A stretch of DNA of 64,000 nucleotides from the NCBI RefSeq assembly GCF_035440685.1, contig NZ_DAORMW010000027.1; one strand, 5' to 3'. The notes under the pieces are model-generated. The model ran no database searches. It saw nothing but the letters and a program-made list of their open reading frames with translations, and was not told where the DNA came from. Both the position numbers and the translations under genes were made by a program. Below are positions 34,963-44,262 of the stretch, in pieces; the first letter of the stretch is position 1; every line of letters starts with the position of its first letter. This stretch comes from Accumulibacter appositus. GTDB taxonomy: Bacteria; Pseudomonadota; Gammaproteobacteria; Burkholderiales; Rhodocyclaceae.

Positions 34963-37251
34963 CTAGCGCGTCAGCGCCATGAACAGCTCCGGCAACCGCT
35001 CCGGCAGGCGCTCGATGTTGTCGATCACCGTATACCGCCGGCCGAAAATGTCACCGACGTAGTCGTCGGCCTTGCGGTCGAGGTTGATGCAGTAGGTGAA
35101 GATGCCCTGCTGGTCGAGTTCCTCGACCGACTTGCGCGCGTCTTCGATGAGCAGGCGCTCGTCGTGGACGTCGACGTCGGCGGGCTGGCCGTCGGTGAGC
35201 ACCAGCAGCAGTTTCTTGTCGGCCTTCTGCGCCGCCAGGTAGTGCGCGCCGTGGCGCATGGCGGCACCCATGCGCGTCGAAAAGCCGGCCTGCATCGCTG
35301 CCAGGCGGGCCTTGACGACATCGCCCCAGCGCTCGCTGTAGCCCTTGAGGTGCAGGTAGCGGACGTCGTGGCGGCTGTCGGAGTGGAAACCGGCGATGGC
35401 AAAAGGGTCGCCGAGCTGCTCGATCGACCAGGCGAGCAGCGACACCGCTTCCTGACTCAGTTCGAGAATGCTCTGCTCGCCGCCGCTGGCGCCGACCTTG
35501 ACCTTGTCGGCCAGCGACTGCGAGAGGTCGAGCAGGACCAGCACCGCCAGGTTGCGCCCGTCGCTGCGGTGGCTCATGTTGATACGTGGATCGGGGCTGG
35601 CGCCGCCCTTGAAGTCGATCAGCGAACGCAGGGCGACATCGAGGTCAAGTTCGCTGCCCTCTTCCTGGTAGCGAATGCGGACCTTGTCCTGCGGTTTGAG
35701 GAGGTCCAGCAAACGCTTCAGACGCCGGGCCAGGGCGGCGTGCTTTTCGAGCAGGCGGTCGATATCCCCGGCGTCGCCCGCGGGATGCAGCGATTCGTAG
35801 AGGCTGACCCAGTCCGGCCGGTAGCTCTGGCTCTGATAGTCCCACTCGGGATAGTGGCGCGGCGGCAGGCGATCGACATCGTCAGCGATGGCCGTCGGAC
35901 GCTGCTCGTCGAACATTTCCTCGTCGTCGCTGAGTTCGTGGAATCGCCACAGGTGGCGGTTGTCGTCGCGATAGCCGATCTCGGTATCGGTGAAATGTAC
36001 ATCGGCCAGCTGGTCGCTCTGGCGACGAGTGCGGGCGATGTAGGCCAGTGCCAGCTCGGCGATTTCCTCGCTGCTGGACTCACCCTGGGCCATCGTCTCG
36101 TGGAAATGGCGCACGAATTTCAGCAGCTCGCCATCCTGGTAGCCATGTTCGGCATCGAGCAGCGCGCGCGAGAGCATGCTCAGGCGATGGCGCAGGCAGG
36201 AGGTGTTTTCCGGGTCGCAGGCGCCTGCCAGCGGGGTGGGATGCAGAGCCAGGTAGATGCGGCGCATGCCCGGGTAGGCGCGCATGATCAGCGCCTCGAT
36301 GCGGCTGTCTTCGAAGACCTCGATCGCCATGCGCTGCATCGGGCTGCAGTTGTCGGCGAACAGCGGCGTGCTCCAGCGGCGATGGCCGGCGATGTGCGCC
36401 AGCGTTGCACGGTAGCGGTCGATGCCGGAAACGCCGTGCGCGTCGTCAAGCACGTCGGGCAGGCGAATGCCGGAAGCGTCGTAATAGGGCAGCGATTTCT
36501 GCGCCTGGTCGAGGTGGCCCGGATACGGCACCAGTTGCGTGCTGTCGCCCCAAAGCCCGCGCAGGTAGAGGTCGAGCAGGCGTTCGTTGTCGACCAGCAG
36601 CGTGCCGTGCCGCTCGCGCTGCAGGACGGCGCGGCTGTCCGCCGACTTGAGGCTGAAGTAGTCGCGTTGCCGCTCGGGATGGTTGGGGTAGTTGCGGATA
36701 CCGTAATCGACCCAGTTGCGCAGCCCGGCGATCGACAGCTGGTCGAGCAGCGTCGGCGCCTGGGCAAGGAAATCGGGCAGGCCGGGGCTGGCGAAAGTCT
36801 GGTGAATGCCGTGGATCGAACCGGTCGTGCGCTCGGAGAACTCCTGCGTCAGGTCCAGGTAGCGCTGCAGCTGCTGGCGCGAAGGCAAACGGCGGGCGAC
36901 CGCGGCCAGCGACTGCAGGAAGGGCGTGATCGCCTTGGCATTCGGCGACTTGCACAGGGCATGCAGGCTGGCTGTGATCGCCGGCAGGGCCGCTTCGCCG
37001 ACCAGCGTGGCGATCGGCGGCCACTCTTCGAGGAAAACCAGTACCGGCTCGACGCCGCGGCCCATGCCGCCGAGGAAACGCGCCGTATCGAGATAGGCGT
37101 CGACGCCCTCGGCCGAGAGTACGGCCAGCGCTTCGCGCATGCACTCCGCGAAGACGTCGGCGACCTGCGGGAAGCCACAGGCGAGCTGTTCGCGGTAGCC
37201 GTGCAACCGCCGTTCCCAGGCCGGGCCGGCAGTATCTCCGGGAGGGGCCAT
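34963..37251 (-). CDS. cbbO: CbbO-type VWA-domain RuBisCO activase subunit
   Basis: A protein of about 762 residues whose C-terminal von Willebrand A domain (last 220 residues) has the MIDAS set D-L-S-Q-S (LLDLSQSLADK), the Thr in STRMGAAMRHG, and LTDGQPADVD. The N-terminal 500 residues are helical and match the CbbO/NorD type. CbbO couples through its VWA domain to RuBisCO while CbbQ hexamers supply ATPase power, removing inhibitory sugar phosphates. Start choice is uncertain: ATG at 37251 with a weak AGGG, or ATG at 37305, which would overlap cbbQ by 26 bases. It is third in cbbM-cbbQ-cbbO. Confidence 0.9.
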   Translation of the reverse strand: MAPPGDTAGPAWERRLHGYREQLACGFPQVADVFAECMREALAVLSAEGVDAYLDTARFLGGMGRGVEPVLVFLEEWPPIATLVGEAALPAITASLHALCKSPNAKAITPFLQSLAAVARRLPSRQQLQRYLDLTQEFSERTTGSIHGIHQTFASPGLPDFLAQAPTLLDQLSIAGLRNWVDYGIRNYPNHPERQRDYFSLKSADSRAVLQRERHGTLLVDNERLLDLYLRGLWGDSTQLVPYPGHLDQAQKSLPYYDASGIRLPDVLDDAHGVSGIDRYRATLAHIAGHRRWSTPLFADNCSPMQRMAIEVFEDSRIEALIMRAYPGMRRIYLALHPTPLAGACDPENTSCLRHRLSMLSRALLDAEHGYQDGELLKFVRHFHETMAQGESSSEEIAELALAYIARTRRQSDQLADVHFTDTEIGYRDDNRHLWRFHELSDDEEMFDEQRPTAIADDVDRLPPRHYPEWDYQSQSYRPDWVSLYESLHPAGDAGDIDRLLEKHAALARRLKRLLDLLKPQDKVRIRYQEEGSELDLDVALRSLIDFKGGASPDPRINMSHRSDGRNLAVLVLLDLSQSLADKVKVGASGGEQSILELSQEAVSLLAWSIEQLGDPFAIAGFHSDSRHDVRYLHLKGYSERWGDVVKARLAAMQAGFSTRMGAAMRHGAHYLAAQKADKKLLLVLTDGQPADVDVHDERLLIEDARKSVEELDQQGIFTYCINLDRKADDYVGDIFGRRYTVIDNIERLPERLPELFMALTR

Positions 37252-37279
37252 GGCCTGGCCCTGTGCCGGGCGACCGCGC

Positions 37280-38083
37280 TCAGGCGAAGGTGGCGTCGAT
37301 GGCATGATCGAGGGTATCGCGAATGTCGCGGTCGTCGGTGATCGGGCGCACCAGCGCCATCCGGCAGGCATCCACCGGGGCGACCCCCCCCTTGATCAGC
37401 GTTGCGGCATAAACCAGCAGACGCGTCGAAATTCCCTCGTCGAGGCCATGCCCCTTGAGGCGCCGGGCGGCGGCGCCGACGCTCACCAGTTGCCTGGCGG
37501 TGGCTTCGTCGATGCCGCTTTCGCTGACCAGGATGGAGATTTCCAGCGCCGCGTCCGGGTAGTCGAACTCGAAAGCGGTGAAGCGCTGCTTGGTCGACTG
37601 CTTGAGGTCCTTCATCAGGCTCTGGTAGCCGGGGTTGTACGAGATCACCAGCTGGAAATCGGCGTGCGCCTGGATCAGCTCGCCCTTCTTGTCGAGCGGC
37701 AGCGTGCGTCGGTGGTCGGTCAGCGGATGGATGACGACGGTGGTGTCCTGGCGCGCTTCGACGACCTCGTCGAGGTAGCAGATGGCGCCGATGCGCGCCG
37801 CGGTGGTCAGCGGCCCGTCGAGCCAGCGGGTGCCGTTGGCTTCGAGCAGGTAGCGCCCGACCAGATCGGACGCGGTCATGTCTTCGTTGCAGGCAACGGT
37901 GATCAACGGGCGCGCGAGCTTCCAGGCCATGTATTCGATGAAGCGCGACTTGCCGCAGCCGGTCGGCCCCTTGACCATCACCGGCAGACGCGCCGCGTAC
38001 GCCGCCTCGTAGAGCGCGACTTCGTTGCCCTGCGCCTGATAGAAAGGCTCTTCGCGAACCTTGAACTGCTCCTTGTCGGTCAT
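37280..38083 (-). CDS. cbbQ: CbbQ AAA+ ATPase, RuBisCO activase
   Basis: The 267-residue MoxR-type AAA+ protein has Walker A GPTGCGKS at residues 39-46 and Walker B ICYLDE at 101-106. ACNEDMTASDLVGRYLLEANGT is characteristic of CbbQ/NirQ/NorQ, and DEGISTRLLVYAATLIKGG is the sensor-2 region. It forms hexamers that bind one CbbO and reactivate inhibited RuBisCO by ATP hydrolysis. AGGA lies before the ATG, 71 bases after cbbM. NorQ of nitric oxide reductase clusters is similar in sequence, but the adjacent cbbM and cbbO settle the assignment. Confidence 0.95.
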   Translation of the reverse strand: MTDKEQFKVREEPFYQAQGNEVALYEAAYAARLPVMVKGPTGCGKSRFIEYMAWKLARPLITVACNEDMTASDLVGRYLLEANGTRWLDGPLTTAARIGAICYLDEVVEARQDTTVVIHPLTDHRRTLPLDKKGELIQAHADFQLVISYNPGYQSLMKDLKQSTKQRFTAFEFDYPDAALEISILVSESGIDEATARQLVSVGAAARRLKGHGLDEGISTRLLVYAATLIKGGVAPVDACRMALVRPITDDRDIRDTLDHAIDATFA

Positions 38084-38154
38084 TGCCTGGTCCTGTTCCC
38101 GTTGCTGTCTCGATCGCTGTTCGGAAGTCGTTCGTGCGGCGGCCAGCCCGCCGC

Positions 38155-39534
38155 TCAGCGATGCGCGCCGAGCTTGTCGCGCCAGCCTGGATAGAGCGTG
38201 TCGGCGTCGCCCGGGAAGGACTCGAAGGCACGCGCAAACTCCGGGTGCTCGCGGGCCCATTCGATCGGGTCGGCACCGGCCTGCCAGCACTCGTAGGCCT
38301 GGCGCAGTGAAATGGCGCCGGCGGCGGGGCTGTCGATGTGGCCGTACGAACCGCCACCCGAGGTGTTGATGACATTGCCGTGGCCGAGGTTGGCGAAGAA
38401 GCCGGGCAGGCGCAGGGCGTTCATGCCGCCGGAAATGATCGGCGTCGTCGGCTTCATGCCGTACCACTTCTGGAAATAGGCCGGGCCCTGGTACTCGTCA
38501 CGCTCGATGATGTAGGCGATCGCCCGGTCGTCGGCGGTGCCTTCCATCTTGCCGTAGCCCATGGTGCCGACGTGAATTCCCGAGGCCCCCTGCAGGCGCG
38601 CCATCTTGGCCAGAACGTAGGCGTCGTAACCGCGCTTCGAACTCGGCGAGGTGACCGCGCCGTGACCGGCGCGGTGGTAGTGCAGGTACTGGTTGGGGTA
38701 CTGCCGACGCGCGGTGGTGACCATGCCCGGACCGCCGACGTAGCCGTCGACCAGGAAAGCGACCTTGTCGGCGTCGGGCCCGAAGGTCTCGAGGATGTAG
38801 TCGGCACGGGCACACATTTCGTAGTGGTCGTCGGCGGTGATGTTGGCCGAGAAGAGCTTCGCCTGCCCGGTCTCGTCCTGCGCACGTTTCATCGCGTCGA
38901 CCACCAGCGGCATGACCTTCTTCATCGGCGCAAAGACCTGGTTGCCCTGCGGCTCGTCGTTCTTGATGAAATCGCCGCCGAGCCAGAACTGGTACGCGGC
39001 CTTGGCGAACGGTTCGGGGCGCAGGCCCAGCTTGGGCTTGATGATCGTCCCGGCAATGTAGCCGCCGTCCTTGACCGGACGGCCGAGAATGCGCCACATG
39101 TCGGAAATGTCCTTGGCCGGTCCGTCGAACAACTGCAGCGCACGCTCGGGCACGTAGAAGTCATAGATCTTGGCGTGCTCGATGTCGCCCATGCCCTGAT
39201 TGTTGCCGATCACCAGGGTCAGGAAGGAAACGATCATCATCCGTCCGTCGGTGAGGTTGCGGTCGAAAAGGTCGACCGGGTAGGCGATGCGCATCTCTTC
39301 GCTGGCTTCGTCGATCAGATAGACCAGCGCATCGACACCACGGGTGAAATCGTCGGTGGTACACACCTCGACATTGGTCCCGGTAGACGACTCGGCCGCG
39401 AAGTGCGCAGCCGCCTGCAGGTAGTCGTAGCCGGCCTTGGGCTTCATCTTGTAAGCAACAAGAATATGCTTGCCGCCACTCACCAGCTCGTCTTCCTTGA
39501 GGCTGAGGTCGGCGTAACGATTCGATTGGTCCAT
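38155..39534 (-). CDS. cbbM: Ribulose-1,5-bisphosphate carboxylase/oxygenase, form II
   Basis: The 459-residue product aligns well with form II RuBisCO: the catalytic KPKLG has Lys166, and GGDFIKNDEPQGN has Lys191, the carbamylated lysine that binds Mg2+. These are the same numbers as in the Rhodospirillum enzyme. Loop 6 is GTMGYGKMEG, and ISGGMNALRLPGFFANLGH and NTSGGGSYGHID follow. It fixes CO2 onto ribulose bisphosphate as a homodimer or multimer and needs no small subunit. GGAG precedes the ATG. It is first in cbbM-cbbQ-cbbO. Form II enzymes have low CO2/O2 specificity, so use under high CO2 or low oxygen is likely. Confidence 0.98.
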   Translation of the reverse strand: MDQSNRYADLSLKEDELVSGGKHILVAYKMKPKAGYDYLQAAAHFAAESSTGTNVEVCTTDDFTRGVDALVYLIDEASEEMRIAYPVDLFDRNLTDGRMMIVSFLTLVIGNNQGMGDIEHAKIYDFYVPERALQLFDGPAKDISDMWRILGRPVKDGGYIAGTIIKPKLGLRPEPFAKAAYQFWLGGDFIKNDEPQGNQVFAPMKKVMPLVVDAMKRAQDETGQAKLFSANITADDHYEMCARADYILETFGPDADKVAFLVDGYVGGPGMVTTARRQYPNQYLHYHRAGHGAVTSPSSKRGYDAYVLAKMARLQGASGIHVGTMGYGKMEGTADDRAIAYIIERDEYQGPAYFQKWYGMKPTTPIISGGMNALRLPGFFANLGHGNVINTSGGGSYGHIDSPAAGAISLRQAYECWQAGADPIEWAREHPEFARAFESFPGDADTLYPGWRDKLGAHR

Positions 39535-39580
39535 GCTTGTCTCCGTGTCGAGTAATGGTGAAGAGAGTGTCGGCTGTTCG

Positions 39581-39608
39581 GGATTCCGGATTCCGGATTC
39601 AGGATTCG
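39581..39608. repeat. Four 7-bp direct repeats upstream of cbbM
   Basis: Four consecutive heptamers GGATTC(C/C/A/G) lie 47 bases before the RuBisCO start codon, between cbbM and the CbbY-like gene. They may be a slippage-made repeat or part of the leader. Confidence 0.7.
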
Positions 39609-39634
39609 ATGTTCGCTTGCCGGCGGGCGGCCCG

Positions 39635-40453
39635 TCAGCGAGCCATGCCGCTGACTGCCTGTCGGTGCCAGAGGCGCAGTTGCGCCAGATCGACGCATTC
39701 TCCGGCGAGCGGAGCTCCGGCCAGGTGGCGCGCTGGCGCGCCGGGCTCTCCGAGATCGGCAACGACGCTCAGCGCGCCGACGAAGTTGCCGTCGACGCTG
39801 TAGGGGTTGACGGTGATCAGCGTCGGCAGGCCGGCGGCCGTCGCGGCCTGGACCCCCGGTAGCGAGTCCTCGACCGCCAGACAGGCTTGCGGCGGTAGCT
39901 GCATTTGCCGCAGCACCCAGCAGTAGATATCCGGTGCCGGCTTCTTGGCGGCCACGACGTCGCCAGCGCCGATAACTTCGAAGAGCGACTCCGTCTGCGC
40001 GCCAAAACTGGAGAGCAGCAGCTCCTGCAAGCTCGACGGCGTGGTTGTCGTGGCAATCGCCAGACGTATGCCAGCGCTGCGCAACTCGCCAAGCAGGCGC
40101 GCCACGCCGGGCCGCAAGGCGATGCCACCGGCGCGCACCAGCTGCGCGTAGATCTCGCTTTTCAACTGGTGCAAGGCGAGCAGCCAGGCTTCGCTGTCGG
40201 GTCGCTGCAGCAGCTGCGGCGCGTGCTGCGCCGCAAAGAAACGAATGCGTTCCTTGCCGCCGGTCACCGCGAGCAATTCGCCGTAGGTGACGACCGACCA
40301 CTCCCAGTCCAGGCCAGACTGCGCAAAAGCGCGGTTGAAGGCCAGGCGGTGACCATCGCGCTCGGTATCGGCCAGCGTCCCGTCCACGTCGAAAATCACC
40401 GCCTGCAGATTGACCGCTTGCCGCCGCGGCTCCCTGCAGGGGCGGCTGTTCAT
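39635..40453 (-). CDS. cbbY: HAD-family phosphatase, CbbY-like
   Basis: A protein of about 272 residues with HAD motif I FDVDGTLADTERDGH near residue 22, motif II ATTTTPSS, the motif III lysine in AAKKPAPD, and motif IV EDSLPGVQAATAAG. The subfamily with a helical cap is that of CbbY, which hydrolyses xylulose-1,5-bisphosphate, a misfire product and inhibitor of RuBisCO. It is 100 bases upstream of cbbM on the same strand, which supports that role. Start candidates are 40453, 40483 and a GTG at 40528, none with a good ribosome site; 40453 gives the most usual N-terminus. Confidence 0.88.
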   Translation of the reverse strand: MNSRPCREPRRQAVNLQAVIFDVDGTLADTERDGHRLAFNRAFAQSGLDWEWSVVTYGELLAVTGGKERIRFFAAQHAPQLLQRPDSEAWLLALHQLKSEIYAQLVRAGGIALRPGVARLLGELRSAGIRLAIATTTTPSSLQELLLSSFGAQTESLFEVIGAGDVVAAKKPAPDIYCWVLRQMQLPPQACLAVEDSLPGVQAATAAGLPTLITVNPYSVDGNFVGALSVVADLGEPGAPARHLAGAPLAGECVDLAQLRLWHRQAVSGMAR

Positions 40454-40534
40454 CGCGCGTTCGGCCGTGGGGTCTGTGTGCATTCGGGTCACATGGCGTC
40501 GTTCAGTGCTGACCAGTGTAGGCGGCACAATAGA

Positions 40535-40580
40535 TAATTAAAAGTTAAACTTTGTTCTGTTTATAGTTAGCTTTTACTAT
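40535..40580. promoter_or_regulatory. AT-rich imperfect inverted repeat, likely cbb promoter/operator
   Basis: Within very GC-rich DNA this short block is strongly AT-rich and holds two related inverted arms, TTAAAAGTTAAAC (40538-40550) and GTTTATAGTTAGCTTTTA (40559-40576). It lies between the divergent CbbY-like and transketolase genes, where a LysR-type CbbR would be expected to bind. No cbbR gene is in the window, so this is inference. Confidence 0.5.
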
Positions 40581-40732
40581 CCACAAGAGAGCGACCTGCG
40601 AGCACCGCCAATCTGTAGTCACAAGCAGCCCCCTCCTGGTGCTGCGTCGCAAGGGAAGGTGGCAATGCCCGCTGTTTTGGCGGATAATTTGCCCATGCTA
40701 CCCAATAACCTGCTTCTGATCGGCCAATTATC

Positions 40733-42718
40733 GTGCCTATTGCGTCTCCCGCCCTGACCAACGTCATCCGCGCCCTGGCCATGGACGCGGTGCAGCAAGC
40801 CAACTCCGGCCATCCCGGAATGCCCATGGGAATGGCTGAAATCGCCGAAGTGCTCTGGCGTCGCCACCTGCGACACAACCCGGGCAATCCCCACTGGCCG
40901 GACCGCGACCGCTTCGTTCTTTCGAACGGTCACGGCTCGATGCTGCTGTACGCGCTGCTGCATCTCAGCGGCTACGACGTCTCGATCGACGATCTGAAGA
41001 ACTTCCGTCAGTTTCGCTCGAAGACCCCCGGCCACCCGGAAGTCGGACATACCCCTGGCGTGGAAACGACCACCGGGCCGCTCGGCCAGGGCCTGGCCAA
41101 CGCCGTCGGCATGGCCATCGCCGAGAAGGTCCTGGCCGCCGATTTCAATCGCCCCGGTCACGAGATCGTCAATCACTCGACCTACGTATTCCTCGGTGAC
41201 GGTTGCCTGATGGAGGGCGTGTCGCACGAGGCCTGCTCGCTGGCGGGCACCCTCGGCCTCGGTAAGCTGATCGCCCTTTACGACGACAACGGCATTTCCA
41301 TCGACGGCCATGTCGAAGGCTGGTTTACCGACGACACGCCGCAACGCTTCGCTGCCTACGGCTGGCAGGTCATCGCCGCCGTCGACGGACACGACAGCGA
41401 GGCCATCGACCAGGCACTGCTCGCGGCGCAGGCCGACAGCGGCCGCCCGACGCTGATCTGCTGCCAGACGCGCATCGGCGAAGGTTCGCCGAACAAGGTG
41501 GGCAGCCACGATGTGCATGGCGCGCCTTTGGGAAGCGAGGAAGTGGCAGCAACCCGCGCGCATCTCGGCTGGTCGCACGCGCCTTTCGAAGTTCCCGACG
41601 CCATCTATGCAAGCTGGGACGGCCGCATGCGCGGCCAGGTCTTCGAAAACAACTGGCAAGCGCGCTTCGCGACCTATCAGGCGGCGTTTCCGGAATTGGC
41701 CGCTGAATTTCTCCGCCGCATGAATGGCGACTTGCCAACTGACTGGAGCGCAACGGCCACGCATGCGCTGGCGGATATCGCCGCGAAAGCCGAAAACATC
41801 GCCACCCGCAAGGCGTCGCAGAACGCGATCAGCGCCTTCGCGCCGCAGCTGCCCGAACTGCTTGGCGGCTCGGCCGACCTTGCCGGCTCGAACCTGACGC
41901 TGTGGAAAGGCTCGCAGGGCATTAGTCGCAACCAGGGCGGCAATTACATCTATTACGGGGTGCGTGAGTTCGGCATGACCGCGATCGCCAATGGCCTGGC
42001 CCTGCACGGTGGCCTGATCCCGTACACCGCGACCTTCCTGGTCTTCTCGGACTACGCGCGCAACGCGATCCGCATGGCAGCACTGATGAAAGTGCGCCAG
42101 ATCATGGTGTATACGCACGATTCGATTGGCCTGGGCGAAGACGGCCCGACGCACCAACCGGTCGAACACGTCGCCAGCCTGCGCCTGATTCCCAACGTTG
42201 ACGTCTGGCGCCCGGCGGACGCCAGCGAAACGGCCGTGTCCTGGATCGCCGGCATCGAACGCAACGACGGGCCGACGATTCTGGCGCTCTCGCGACAGAA
42301 TCTGCCGCCGGTGAGCAGTGGCGTCGCGCCCGAAGTGATTCGCCGCGGGGCCTACGTGCTGGCCGACTGCGCCGACCCACAGGCGCTGCTGATCGCCACC
42401 GGCTCGGAAGTCAAGCTGGCACTCGACGCACGTCAGGCGCTGGCCGACGAAGGGATCGCCGTGCGCGTCGTCTCGATGCCCTGCGCCGAGGTCTTCGATC
42501 GCCAGGAGGCGTCGTACCGGGAAGCAGTTTTGCCCCGCGCGCTACCGCGAGTGGCGATCGAAGCAGGCGTCAGCAGTTTCTGGCGCAAGTACGTCGGACT
42601 CGACGGCGCCGTTATCGGCATCGATCGTTTTGGAGAGTCGGCACCGGCAGGCCAGGTGTTCGACTATTTCGGTTTCACGGTGACCAATGTGGTCACGACC
42701 GTGAAGACAGTGTTGTAA
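40733..42718 (+). CDS. tkt: Transketolase
   Basis: The 661-residue enzyme has the substrate-side motifs NSGHPGMPMGMAE (about 24-36) and SNGHGSMLLYALLHLSGY, the thiamine-diphosphate/Mg2+ motif starting GDG at 155 (GDGCLMEGVSHEA), and the C-terminal pyrimidine domain with HDSIGLGEDGPTHQPVEH. It transfers two-carbon ketol units in the Calvin cycle and pentose phosphate pathway. The best start is GTG at 40733; no ATG in frame precedes the first conserved block. gapA follows after 20 bases, so the two are probably co-transcribed, divergently from the RuBisCO genes. Confidence 0.97.
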   Translation: MPIASPALTNVIRALAMDAVQQANSGHPGMPMGMAEIAEVLWRRHLRHNPGNPHWPDRDRFVLSNGHGSMLLYALLHLSGYDVSIDDLKNFRQFRSKTPGHPEVGHTPGVETTTGPLGQGLANAVGMAIAEKVLAADFNRPGHEIVNHSTYVFLGDGCLMEGVSHEACSLAGTLGLGKLIALYDDNGISIDGHVEGWFTDDTPQRFAAYGWQVIAAVDGHDSEAIDQALLAAQADSGRPTLICCQTRIGEGSPNKVGSHDVHGAPLGSEEVAATRAHLGWSHAPFEVPDAIYASWDGRMRGQVFENNWQARFATYQAAFPELAAEFLRRMNGDLPTDWSATATHALADIAAKAENIATRKASQNAISAFAPQLPELLGGSADLAGSNLTLWKGSQGISRNQGGNYIYYGVREFGMTAIANGLALHGGLIPYTATFLVFSDYARNAIRMAALMKVRQIMVYTHDSIGLGEDGPTHQPVEHVASLRLIPNVDVWRPADASETAVSWIAGIERNDGPTILALSRQNLPPVSSGVAPEVIRRGAYVLADCADPQALLIATGSEVKLALDARQALADEGIAVRVVSMPCAEVFDRQEASYREAVLPRALPRVAIEAGVSSFWRKYVGLDGAVIGIDRFGESAPAGQVFDYFGFTVTNVVTTVKTVL

Positions 42719-42738
42719 TTTCTCAAGGAGACCGTTTC

Positions 42739-43740
42739 ATGACAATCAAAGTAGGGATCAATGGCTTTGGCCGTATCGGACGGATGGTGTTTCGCGCTGC
42801 TGTGCAAGATTTCTCGGACGACATTGAAATCGTCGGCATCAACGACCTGCTCGAACCCGATTACCTGGCGTACATGCTCAAGTATGATTCCGTGCATCGT
42901 CGTTTCCAGGGCACAATCGCGGTCGAAGGCAACTCGCTCGTCGTCAATGGCAAGAAAGTCCGCCTGACCGCAGTCAAGGATCCGGCCGAGCTGAAGTGGA
43001 ACGAAATCGGTGCCGATATCGTTGTGGACGCGACCGGTCTCTTCCTGACCACCGAGTCCTGCCAGAAGCACATCGCCGCGGGCGCCAAGAAAGTCATCCA
43101 GAGCGCACCGAGCAAGGACGACACGCCGATGTTCGTGTTTGGCGTCAATGACAGCACCTATGCCGGTCAGACGATCATTTCGAACGCTTCCTGCACCACC
43201 AACTGTCTCGCCCCGGTGGCCAAGGTACTGAATGACAACTGGGGCATCAAGCGCGGCCTGATGACCACCGTTCATGCAGCCACCGCCACGCAGAAAACCG
43301 TTGATGGCCCGTCCAACAAGGACTGGCGCGGTGGTCGCGGCATCCTCGAGAACATCATTCCGTCCTCGACCGGTGCAGCCAAGGCCGTCGGCAAGGTCAT
43401 TCCCGAGCTCAACAAGAAACTGACCGGCATGGCTTTCCGCGTGCCGACGTCGGACGTCTCGGTCGTCGACCTGACCGTCGAGTTGAACAAGGAAACCACC
43501 TACGAACAGATCTGCGCGGCGATGAAGGCTGCGTCGGAAGGCCCGATGAAGGGTGTTCTCGGCTACACCGACGAAAAAGTGGTGGCCACTGACTTCCGTG
43601 GCGAGAGCTGCACGTCGGTGTTCGACTCGGACGCCGGCATGGCGCTTGACGGCACCTTCGTCAAGGTCGTCTCCTGGTACGACAACGAGTGGGGTTACTC
43701 CTGCAAGGTGCTGGAGATGATCAAGGTAATGGCGCGCTAA
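42739..43740 (+). CDS. gapA: Glyceraldehyde-3-phosphate dehydrogenase, type I
   Basis: A 333-residue GAPDH. The NAD-binding GINGFGRIGR is at residues 6-15, catalytic Cys152 is in SCTTNC, and WYDNEWGYS is near the C-terminus. It interconverts glyceraldehyde-3-phosphate and 1,3-bisphosphoglycerate, serving both glycolysis and the Calvin cycle. AAGGAG lies upstream of the ATG. A strong terminator follows 12 bases after the stop. Phosphoglycerate kinase, which often sits between gap and pyk, is absent here. Confidence 0.98.
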   Translation: MTIKVGINGFGRIGRMVFRAAVQDFSDDIEIVGINDLLEPDYLAYMLKYDSVHRRFQGTIAVEGNSLVVNGKKVRLTAVKDPAELKWNEIGADIVVDATGLFLTTESCQKHIAAGAKKVIQSAPSKDDTPMFVFGVNDSTYAGQTIISNASCTTNCLAPVAKVLNDNWGIKRGLMTTVHAATATQKTVDGPSNKDWRGGRGILENIIPSSTGAAKAVGKVIPELNKKLTGMAFRVPTSDVSVVDLTVELNKETTYEQICAAMKAASEGPMKGVLGYTDEKVVATDFRGESCTSVFDSDAGMALDGTFVKVVSWYDNEWGYSCKVLEMIKVMAR

Positions 43741-43751
43741 ACAGCCATTCA

Positions 43752-43775
43752 GGGGCGCTTTCGGGCGCCCCTTTT
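43752..43775 (+). terminator. Rho-independent terminator after gapA
   Basis: GGGGCGC and GCGCCCC form a GC-rich stem around a TTTCGG loop, followed directly by TTTT, 12 bases after the gapA stop. It separates tkt-gapA from pyk. Confidence 0.88.
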
Positions 43776-44262
43776 CCTGACCCTCTCCCCCCGCCCTCCT
43801 CGGCTTCCTGAGGCAAAGCCCTTGACGACCTCTTGTTGGTCGCTCGACCGGCACCTGTTGCCGCCGGACCGGGGCCGACAGCGCCCGAACTGAGCCCATC
43901 GCCACTCGCCATGCCGCCCCTCGACAAGCGCTGCAACCCGTCGCCACGAAAACGATCGCCAGGCGAACGCCAGGCAAGCACTCGCCCCCCTTTGCTGCGT
44001 TGCGCGTACAGTGCACGGCAATCACGCAGCTGCGGATCTGACGCCTGCACTCAGCTCAAGTCGGATAGCCGTGACTCCGCTCTCATTCTCACCCACCCGA
44101 GAATCGGCACGCTCGGCAGGGACAACGATCCCGGTTGAACGTGGCACGGCCAGGCACTGTCACAGAAAACTGCTGACAAGTAGGCTCGTGCGTGCCCAGC
44201 CAACACGCCAAGAAAAATGCCCCAGATGGAAGCCTCGTCTGTACAACAAGAATAGGAACCCC
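43776..44262. other. Intergenic region before pyk, no gene seen
   Basis: About 490 bases between the gapA terminator and the pyruvate kinase start. Both strands were read and no protein family was recognised; a trace of a lost pgk gene was specifically looked for and not found. The pyk promoter should be here, but no clear -35/-10 pair stands out. Confidence 0.5.

Noticed and set aside
34918..37341. Very long plus-strand frame (807 codons) opposite cbbO
   Set aside because: It is the mirror of a well-supported VWA-domain gene in GC-rich DNA; its peptide is Val/Ala/Arg-rich with no family motif.
40619..42169. Long minus-strand frame opposite transketolase
   Set aside because: Antisense shadow of a gene with intact thiamine-diphosphate motifs.
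43776..44262. Search for a phosphoglycerate kinase remnant between gapA and pyk
   Set aside because: No Pgk motif found in any frame.
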